Shown: positions 58,220-64,000 of the stretch, one piece after another
Position numbering within the stretch: position 1 is the stretch's first letter
Layout of the letters: each line of letters opens with the position of its first letter
Source of the DNA: Chitinophaga solisilvae
GTDB taxonomy: Bacteria; Bacteroidota; Bacteroidia; Chitinophagales; Chitinophagaceae
Direction: 5' to 3'
NCBI RefSeq assembly: GCF_009928525.1
Contig: NZ_JAABOK010000002.1
Span: 372,001-436,000, forward strand
Length of the DNA: 64,000 nucleotides
The notes under the pieces: generated by a model
What the model saw: the letters and a program-made list of their open reading frames with translations, nothing else
Database searches by the model: none
What the model was told of the DNA's origin: nothing
Translations under genes and position numbers: made by a program

Positions 58220-58306
58220 CAAAAAAAACAGCAAACAATAAACAGATTGGTAGTTTTCAACGTTAACCAATAACTGAAAATTATCATCGCCATCAACTGA
58301 TAAAAT

Positions 58307-59875
58307 ATGGTTATCGAAATCAAAGTCCCTACGGTAGGAGAATCTATTAGCGAGGTAACAATTGCAAAGTGGTTGAAGAAAGACGGAGATTATGTACAAC
58401 AGGACGAGGTGTTATGTGAAATGGAGTCAGAGAAAGCAACCTTCGAGCTGAATGCAGAGAAAGCAGGTATCCTGAAGATCGCTGCAGCGGAAGGCGCTAC
58501 CCTGAAAATAGGCGATGTTGCCTGCACCATTGACACCGCAGCAGCTCCGCCTGCAGGCGCTCCGGCTCCCGCAGCTCCGGCAGCCGCTCCTGCAACACCT
58601 GCCACCGAAGCTGCACCAGCCGCTCCGGCAGCACCTGCTGTTAACAAAGGAACCATCGAAATGAAAGTGCCTACTGTCGGTGAATCTATCAGCGAAGTAA
58701 CACTGGTGAAATGGACGAAGAAAGATGGCGACTACGTAGAACGCGATGAAGTGATCTGCGAACTGGAATCAGAGAAGGCTACCTTCGAACTCAATGCAGA
58801 AGAAGCCGGCGTACTGATCCAGGTAGCGAAAGAAGGCGATACTTTAAAAATAGGCGACGTAGCCTGTAAAATAGATACCAGCGCACCAAGACCAGCAGGT
58901 AAAGCCGCACCGGCAGCTGCTCCGGCAGCACAGCCCGCAAAGGCCGCCGCTCCGCAGGCACAGCAGGCGCCCGTTACCGCTATTCCCAATGATATTAAAA
59001 CCACCCCGGTGGCTGCAGCAGTTATCGCTGACAAGCACGTGGATGCTTCTACTATCAAAGGTTCAGGCGCTCATGGCAAAATCATGAAAGACGATGTATA
59101 TGCTGCCCTGCAGAATCCGGGCGTAGCCATCGGTCAGGAAATGTTCAGCCGCGGCGAACGCAGGGAGAAAATGAGCAACCTGCGTAAAACCGTTTCCCGC
59201 CGCCTCGTGGAAGCTAAAAACACCACCGCTATGCTGACCACCTTCAACGAGGTGGATATGACCAACATCATGGCGCTGCGTGCCAAATACAAGGAAGTAT
59301 TCAAAAAACAGCATGAGGTTAACCTCGGCTTTATGAGCTTCTTCACCAAAGCATGCTGCTTCGCTTTACAGGAGTTCCCTTCTGTAAACGCCTACATCGA
59401 CGGAGAAGAGCTGGTATATCACGACTACTGCGATATCTCTATCGCGGTATCTGCTCCGAAAGGACTGGTAGTACCGGTTATCCGAAATGCGGAAAGCCTG
59501 GATATGGCCGGTATCGAAAAAGCAGTGGTGGAGCTGGCTACCAAAGCACGCGACAACAAATTAACCGTGCCTGAAATGACCGGCGGTACCTTCACCATCA
59601 CCAACGGTGGCGTATTTGGTTCCCTGATGAGCACGCCGATCATCAATATCCCGCAATCCGCTATCCTGGGTATGCACAAAATCCAGGAACGCCCGATGGC
59701 TATTGATGGCCAGGTCGTGATCCGTCCGATGATGTACGTGGCACTGAGCTACGATCACCGTATCATCGACGGCCGCGAATCAGTGAGCTTCCTCGTAAGA
59801 GTGAAGGAAATGCTGGAAAATCCTGAGCAGCTGCTGTTCGGTAAAGATCCGCTGAAAGCATTGCTGAAACTCTAA
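58307..59875 (+). CDS. sucB: Dihydrolipoyllysine succinyltransferase (E2), two lipoyl domains
   Basis: The protein has 522 aa: lipoyl domain 1 (1-77, Lys43 in ESEKATFEL), an Ala/Pro hinge (78-113), lipoyl domain 2 (116-193, Lys157 in the same motif), a second hinge, an E1/E3-binding domain (about 228-270) and the catalytic domain ending in [11 protein letters not shown] (His and Asp). It transfers succinyl from E1 to CoA. Two lipoyl domains exceed the single one of E. coli SucB. The two lipoyl segments are close to each other, consistent with duplication. It is in an operon with sucA and followed by a strong terminator. Confidence 0.95.
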   Translation: MVIEIKVPTVGESISEVTIAKWLKKDGDYVQQDEVLCEMESEKATFELNAEKAGILKIAAAEGATLKIGDVACTIDTAAAPPAGAPAPAAPAAAPATPATEAAPAAPAAPAVNKGTIEMKVPTVGESISEVTLVKWTKKDGDYVERDEVICELESEKATFELNAEEAGVLIQVAKEGDTLKIGDVACKIDTSAPRPAGKAAPAAAPAAQPAKAAAPQAQQAPVTAIPNDIKTTPVAAAVIADKHVDASTIKGSGAHGKIMKDDVYAALQNPGVAIGQEMFSRGERREKMSNLRKTVSRRLVEAKNTTAMLTTFNEVDMTNIMALRAKYKEVFKKQHEVNLGFMSFFTKACCFALQEFPSVNAYIDGEELVYHDYCDISIAVSAPKGLVVPVIRNAESLDMAGIEKAVVELATKARDNKLTVPEMTGGTFTITNGGVFGSLMSTPIINIPQSAILGMHKIQERPMAIDGQVVIRPMMYVALSYDHRIIDGRESVSFLVRVKEMLENPEQLLFGKDPLKALLKL

Positions 59876-59899
59876 CAGCAACGTATATATCATATTGAA

Positions 59900-59932
59900 G
59901 GCAGCAGGAATTATTTCCTGCTGCCTTTTTTT
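59900..59932 (+). terminator. Intrinsic terminator after sucB
   Basis: GGCAGCAGGAA (59900-59910), loop TTAT, TTCCTGCTGCC (59915-59925) and seven T. A strong rho-independent terminator. Confidence 0.92.
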
Positions 59933-59968
59933 ATGGCTGCTGCAAACGCCTGCTGCAGCGTAATTAAT

Positions 59969-59976
59969 TATCTTTG
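59969..59976 (+). promoter_or_regulatory. -7 box TATCTTTG close to the RsmB-type gene
   Basis: An exact TAnnTTTG match ending 3 nt before the ATG at 59980. It predicts a leaderless or near-leaderless transcript and argues against a TTG start at 59974, which would overlap the box. Confidence 0.5.
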
Positions 59977-59979
59977 CGC

Positions 59980-61137
59980 ATGACCCGCTGGGAAAATTAC
60001 GTATCATCTGCAGAAAAAATTATCGGCGCCTACAAGGGCAGCCTGCCTTTACATCATTTTCTGAAAACATTTTTCAAAGAGCATCCCTATATGGGAAGCC
60101 GCGACCGCCGCTGGATTTCACAGCTGGTATACCATTACTACCGGCTGGGAACATGGGGAAAAAACCTGCCGCTGCAAACGCGTATACTCGCCGGCACTTT
60201 TCTCTGTGAAACACAGCCCAACGATCTGTTGCAGGCGCTGCAGCCCGACTGGAATACCAGGATGGAACTGCCTGCCGCAGAAAAAGCGGTGATACTTGAA
60301 CAGCCACTGTCTCCGGAGGGTATCTTTCCTTTTACAGCTGATTTATCGGAAGAAGTGAATGCAGGTGCATTCTCCTATGCGTTCCTCCGGCAGCCCCGGT
60401 TGTTTATCCGTGTCCGTAATAACAAACTGGACAAGGTTTTGCAGCTGCTGCAACAGAAGAACATCACGTATGAGGTATTTGAGAACAAGTCTACCATAGC
60501 GCTGCCTAACGGTACAAAAATAGAGGAGCTGGTACCGGAGAAAAGCTGGTATGAAGTGCAGGATGCCTCCAGCCAGCAGACCGGCGCCTTCTTCCATCCT
60601 GCCAGGCAGGAAACATGGTGGGACTGCTGTGCTGCCAGTGGTGGAAAATCCATATTGCTGAAAGATCAGCAGCCCGATGTAAAGCTGCTGGTGAGCGATG
60701 TGCGGAGGTCTATCCTCGAAAACCTGCAGCAGCGCTTTAAGGCCGCAGGAATTAAGAATTACGAGGCGCGCGTGGCGGACCTGACGTCTCCTGATGCAGC
60801 CGGTACTATCGGCCGCCAGCAGTTTGACGGTATCATCCTCGATGCACCCTGCAGTGGCTCCGGCACCTGGGGCCGCACACCGGAAAGTCTCACCTTTTTT
60901 AAACACGACGAAATACTGAAATACCAGCAGTTACAAAAACGTATAGCCCATAACGTTATACCATTCCTGAAACCCGGTGGCTCACTGATTTATATCACCT
61001 GTTCCGTATTTAAGCAGGAGAACGAAGAAGTGGTGGCATTTATAGAGGCTAACAGCCGGTTGCGCCGTCAGGAAGGCGGCATTATTGCCGGATACGATAA
61101 AGGCGCTGATACGATGTTTGCGGTAAGGTTTTCGTAA
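59980..61137 (+). CDS. RsmB/NOP-type RNA m5C methyltransferase
   Basis: The protein is 385 aa from the ATG at 59980. An N-terminal region (about 1-130) resembles the NusB-like part of RsmB in shortened form, and a Rossmann domain carries WWDCCAASGGKSILL, the first catalytic-site motif DAPCSGSGTWGR, and a second ITCSVFKQENEEVV. The Cys in each of the last two motifs identifies the m5C RNA methyltransferase mechanism. The target may be rRNA or tRNA. It is alone on its strand and converges on the GNAT gene. Confidence 0.9.
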   Translation: MTRWENYVSSAEKIIGAYKGSLPLHHFLKTFFKEHPYMGSRDRRWISQLVYHYYRLGTWGKNLPLQTRILAGTFLCETQPNDLLQALQPDWNTRMELPAAEKAVILEQPLSPEGIFPFTADLSEEVNAGAFSYAFLRQPRLFIRVRNNKLDKVLQLLQQKNITYEVFENKSTIALPNGTKIEELVPEKSWYEVQDASSQQTGAFFHPARQETWWDCCAASGGKSILLKDQQPDVKLLVSDVRRSILENLQQRFKAAGIKNYEARVADLTSPDAAGTIGRQQFDGIILDAPCSGSGTWGRTPESLTFFKHDEILKYQQLQKRIAHNVIPFLKPGGSLIYITCSVFKQENEEVVAFIEANSRLRRQEGGIIAGYDKGADTMFAVRFS

Positions 61138-61195
61138 TCAGCAATGAAGAATCTGAACGGGCGCGTGCAGCAAGCGCTGCACAGGGAAGATGGTG

Positions 61196-61738
61196 TTATG
61201 CTTTCACCAGCGCCCACATATTCACATCAAAGAAATCGCCGCCCCATTCCAGCCATTTGTGCAGCATGCCCTCCTGTTTAAATCCGTTTTTGGCGAGTAC
61301 TCTTTCAGAGGCACTATTGCCGGGCAGTACTTCTGCTTCAATACGGATCAGTTCCAGGTCGTGGAAGCCGTATCTGACCAGGGCCTGAATGGCTTCAGTC
61401 ATAAAGCCTTTGCCCCAGTGCTGATGTTCAATGGCATATACGATAACGCCCCGGTGGGGTTGCGGGAAATTGTTGAAGCCGATGGTGCCGATGAATTCAT
61501 CGGTGCCTTTGAGTGTGATGGCCCAGCGGATACCCAGTTTGTCCATGAAGCGCTGGCGGAGATAATGAATTACTTTCTCTGCGTCCTTTTCTTCTTTCAG
61601 TGGTAAAACATTATAATACCGGATAACCTGTTTGTCAGTGAATAGCTGGAACAGTCTGCCGGCATGCGCTGGTTTCAGTGCTGTGAGGGCGAGCCGGGAA
61701 GTGGCTATATCAGGGAATTTATCCGGAAGTTGATTCAT
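61196..61738 (-). CDS. GNAT family N-acetyltransferase
   Basis: The protein has 180 aa of the RimJ/RimL-type fold: TSRLALTALKPAHAGRLF opening, WAITLKGTDEFIGTIGF, the acetyl-CoA site QHWGKGFMTEA, and ERVLAKNGFKQEGML. Proteins of this subgroup acetylate N-termini of ribosomal proteins or small amines; this substrate is unknown. It lies 77 nt downstream of mnmA, with the mnmA terminator in between. Confidence 0.9.
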   Translation of the reverse strand: MNQLPDKFPDIATSRLALTALKPAHAGRLFQLFTDKQVIRYYNVLPLKEEKDAEKVIHYLRQRFMDKLGIRWAITLKGTDEFIGTIGFNNFPQPHRGVIVYAIEHQHWGKGFMTEAIQALVRYGFHDLELIRIEAEVLPGNSASERVLAKNGFKQEGMLHKWLEWGGDFFDVNMWALVKA

Positions 61739-61764
61739 GGCAGATGATTGTTTTAAATATACAA

Positions 61765-61794
61765 AAAAGGCCGGGAAATGTTCCCCGGCCCTTT
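61765..61794 (-). terminator. Intrinsic terminator after mnmA
   Basis: On the minus strand GGCCGGG and CCCGGCC (61784-61790 and 61769-61775) form a 7-bp GC stem around an 8-nt loop, followed by TTTTTT. A and T flanks make it symmetrical. Confidence 0.85.
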
Positions 61795-61815
61795 TGTACT
61801 ATATATGAAATCGCA

Positions 61816-62922
61816 TTAAAGCATGATGGGAGCGCGCTGTATGATACCACCACCGATGACGTCGTCGCCTTCATAGAAAACGGCTGACTGGCCGGGTGCG
61901 ATACCTTTTACCTGCTCGTAGAAATCCACTTTGATCTGTCCGTTTTCGTTGCGCAGGTTGCTCAGCGCGCCGGGATCTTTATAGCGGATTTTGGTGACAG
62001 CTTCCATGCCGTCGGTGATAGTCTCGTATTTACCCATATTGAGGCCGCTGACTACCATTTCGCTTTTCTTCAGTTCCTCTTCATTACCCAGCACAATAGT
62101 ATTTGTTTCGGGAATGATTTCGGTAACAAATACCGGGCGTCCGAGGGCAATATCCAGTCCTTTGCGTTGCCCGATGGTGTAGAAGGGGTAGCCTTTGTGC
62201 TGTCCTACGATAGTACCGTCGGCCAGTACGAAGTTACCGCCGTTCACTCTTTCTTCCAGGCCTTCCACTTTCCTTTTCAGGAAACCGCGGTAGTCGTTGT
62301 CCGGCACGAAGCATATTTCATAGCTTTCTGCCTTTTTAGCGAGTTCGGGGTAGCCGAAGTCGAAAGCCATCTGCCTGATGGCGGTTTTACGGTATTGTCC
62401 GAGAGGGAGCAGGGTGCGGGCGAGCACATCCTGCTGGATGCCCCACAGCACGTAGCTCTGATCTTTTGTTTCGTCAACGCCTTTGCTGATGACCATTCTT
62501 CCGTTGTCGTGCCTGCGTATCTGTCCGTAGTGGCCGGTGGCGATAAATTCACAGTCCATAGCGTCTGCACGTTTCATCAGTGCGCGCCATTTGATATGTG
62601 TATTGCACAGCACACACGGATTAGGCGTGCGGCCGGCAATGTATTCGTCCACAAAATTATTGATGACAAAGTCCCCGAATTCATCGCGGATGTCCAGCAC
62701 AAAATGCGGGAACCCGTGATGCACCGCTGCAGCGCGGGCATCGTTGAATGAATCAAGATTACAGCAGCCGGTTTCCTTTTTACTGGACCCCGCTCCGGCA
62801 TAATCCCAGGTTTTCATGGTGATACCCACCACTTCGTATCCCTGTTCATGCAGCATCAGCGCTGTAACGGTACTGTCAATACCACCACTCATAGCTACCA
62901 GCACTTTACCATGCTTGCTCAT
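61816..62922 (-). CDS. mnmA: tRNA 2-thiouridylase MnmA
   Basis: The protein has 368 aa with P-loop VAMSGGIDSTV (about 8-18) and the two catalytic cysteines in NPCVLCN and YEICFVPDND. GTPNPC-like spacing and TGHYGQI are typical. It installs the sulfur of s2U34 in tRNA-Lys, -Glu and -Gln. Its own TAAATTTG box lies 20 nt upstream. It is divergent from uxaB. Confidence 0.96.
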   Translation of the reverse strand: MSKHGKVLVAMSGGIDSTVTALMLHEQGYEVVGITMKTWDYAGAGSSKKETGCCNLDSFNDARAAAVHHGFPHFVLDIRDEFGDFVINNFVDEYIAGRTPNPCVLCNTHIKWRALMKRADAMDCEFIATGHYGQIRRHDNGRMVISKGVDETKDQSYVLWGIQQDVLARTLLPLGQYRKTAIRQMAFDFGYPELAKKAESYEICFVPDNDYRGFLKRKVEGLEERVNGGNFVLADGTIVGQHKGYPFYTIGQRKGLDIALGRPVFVTEIIPETNTIVLGNEEELKKSEMVVSGLNMGKYETITDGMEAVTKIRYKDPGALSNLRNENGQIKVDFYEQVKGIAPGQSAVFYEGDDVIGGGIIQRAPIML

Positions 62923-62942
62923 TTAAAAAAAGTTTAAGGATG

Positions 62943-62950
62943 CAAATTTA
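62943..62950 (-). promoter_or_regulatory. -7 box TAAATTTG for mnmA
   Basis: Read on the minus strand, an exact TAnnTTTG match 20 nt before the mnmA ATG. Confidence 0.5.
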
Positions 62951-63070
62951 CTGAAATTCCGGGCAACCTGCTGAAGTGAGGTATCAATTGTGACAATGCG
63001 CGGATAGAAATTATGTATAATATCATTTTAGCCACTTTTAGCGATTATTTGTCCACATACTACAAAATGT

Positions 63071-63122
63071 TAATCCGGGATTATATATTTATTGGATTAA
63101 GTACCTAATTAGCATAAATTAG
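63071..63122 (+). promoter_or_regulatory. Two small palindromes upstream of uxaB
   Basis: TAATCC-G-GGATTA (63071-63083) is a perfect 13-nt palindrome. CTAATT-6 nt-AATTAG (63105-63122) ends 5 nt before the uxaB ATG. Catabolic genes are usually repressor-controlled, and these are candidate operator sites. No -7 box matches exactly. Confidence 0.35.
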
Positions 63123-63127
63123 TAGTG

Positions 63128-64000
63128 ATGCTCCAGATATTAAATAAAGAATTTATATTAAATCAGCCTGATTCCGGCGTTGATGAAAAAATCTTCCGGT
63201 TTCCGGAGAAAATCCTGCAGTTTGGTACCGGCGTGTTGTTGCGCGGTCTGGTAGATTACCTGGTGGATAAAGCCAATAAGCAAGGCGTTTTTGAAGGGCG
63301 TATTGTGGTGGTGAAATCGACTGACGGCGATACTGCTGAATTTACTGCGCAGGACAATTTGTATACCACCCATATTACAGGTATTACCCAGGGAGAGCTG
63401 ATGGATCAGGTAGTAATAAACGCTTCTGTTAGCCGGGTTTTGCAATCGAATGCAGAGTGGCGGGAAGTGCTCAGGGCAGTTCATCAGCCGGCGTTGCAAA
63501 CCATCATATCCAATACCACGGAAGTGGGTATTCAATATGTAGCGGAGAAAATAGGGGAAACAGCCCCGGCTTCCTTTCCCGGAAAGTTGCTGGCGGTGCT
63601 GAAGGAGCGGTATGATTTCTTCGGCGGCCGTGCCAGCACAGGCTTTGTCATTGTACCTACCGAACTGGTGGTAGATAATGGGCGTTTGCTGAAAGAAATC
63701 GTTTTAAAGCTGGCGGTATATAATGACATGCCGGCCGCATTTATGCAATGGATTGAAAATGATAACCAGTTCTGTAATTCGCTGGTAGACCGTATTGTAC
63801 CGGGGAAGCCCCGGAACCTGACGGAACTGGAACAGCAGGCGGGTTATACCGATAAGCTGTGGATTGACGTAGAGCCGTTCCTGTTATGGGCCATAGAAGG
63901 AGATGCGCATACCAGGGCGGTACTGAGCTTTTATGCTGCCGATGACCGCATGTTGATTGCACCCAGCATTACGCCTTTCCGGGAACAGAAATTGCGTATT
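63128..64000 (+). CDS. uxaB: Tagaturonate reductase (partial, runs off the window)
   Basis: The first 291 codons are in frame to the last base of the window. The mannitol-dehydrogenase-type NAD-binding opening KILQFGTGVLLRGLVDYLVDKA is clear, followed by VKSTDGD, ISNTTEVG, FIVVPTEL-like GFVIVPTELVVDNG, and DNQFCNSLVDRIVPG. These stretches are typical of UxaB, which reduces tagaturonate to altronate (or the reverse) in galacturonate catabolism. Full length should be about 480-500 aa, so roughly 60% is present. It is divergent from mnmA across a 205-nt gap, and other hexuronate genes may follow. Confidence 0.9.
   Translation, partial: MLQILNKEFILNQPDSGVDEKIFRFPEKILQFGTGVLLRGLVDYLVDKANKQGVFEGRIVVVKSTDGDTAEFTAQDNLYTTHITGITQGELMDQVVINASVSRVLQSNAEWREVLRAVHQPALQTIISNTTEVGIQYVAEKIGETAPASFPGKLLAVLKERYDFFGGRASTGFVIVPTELVVDNGRLLKEIVLKLAVYNDMPAAFMQWIENDNQFCNSLVDRIVPGKPRNLTELEQQAGYTDKLWIDVEPFLLWAIEGDAHTRAVLSFYAADDRMLIAPSITPFREQKLRI

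Overview
The window looks like a chromosome segment of a gliding, flexirubin-type Bacteroidota, most likely Chitinophaga or a close relative (Chitinophagaceae). The evidence is type IX secretion (T9SS) cargo with gliding-motility-associated C-termini next to PorP/SprF, a DarA/DarB dialkylresorcinol locus, head-GIN (DUF2807), DUF2795 and CHU_C family proteins, promoters of the Bacteroidota TAnnTTTG type, and almost no Shine-Dalgarno sequences. I see 50 protein genes I would defend, including one cut by the right edge, plus one doubtful 27-codon leader ORF. I see no rRNA, tRNA, CRISPR array, insertion sequence or prophage.

Layout. 0.1-1.3 kb: a PUA-type rRNA methyltransferase. 1.4-10.8 kb: a leftward surface operon of two large PKD-repeat proteins, a PorP/SprF protein and a tiny T9SS-CTD protein. 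10.9-20 kb: housekeeping genes (TPMT-like methyltransferase, secreted rhodanese-thioredoxin fusion, M32 carboxypeptidase, Nif3-like protein, zinc-ribbon coiled coil, TPR protein, recN, fabI). 20-35.4 kb: DUF2795, a LolD-like ATPase, and the ligase-associated DNA damage response genes in two blocks (HDAC-like/pdeM/helicase at 21-25.5 kb; ligase/exonuclease at 32.8-35.4 kb). The blocks are separated by 7 kb of unrelated genes: purine permease, LD-carboxypeptidase, SnoaL-like protein, AraC and Lrp regulators, outer-membrane proteins, MFS exporter. 35.6-39.4 kb: a periplasmic-binding lipoprotein, guaA and a head-GIN protein. 39.7-48.2 kb: a rightward dialkylresorcinol/polyene-type biosynthetic run (DarA, DarB, BtrH-like protein, ABC exporter, acyl carrier protein, ketosynthase and a ketosynthase-like partner without catalytic residues). 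48.3-52.9 kb: an Rhs polymorphic toxin with a PAAR-like N-terminus and a GIY-YIG-like C-terminal nuclease, followed by a DUF4240 candidate immunity gene. 53.1-64 kb: M14 peptidase, rpsT, sucA-sucB, an RsmB-type methyltransferase, a GNAT acetyltransferase, mnmA and the start of uxaB.

The most unusual feature is not a gene. At least nine long, near-perfect palindromes (arms 22 to 67 bp) lie between genes. Each outer arm is made of short tandem micro-repeats (7-bp AATTACG type; TTATTTG/AGATTTG type; 8-bp AGCAGCAA type), and most inner arms are unique to the locus. Each one starts or ends within about 15 nt of a stop codon. Nested right halves of two more lie at the left edge. They fit neither a simple intrinsic terminator nor any transposon I can identify. 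They are the best candidate here for an undescribed system, with the Rhs/GIY-YIG effector second.
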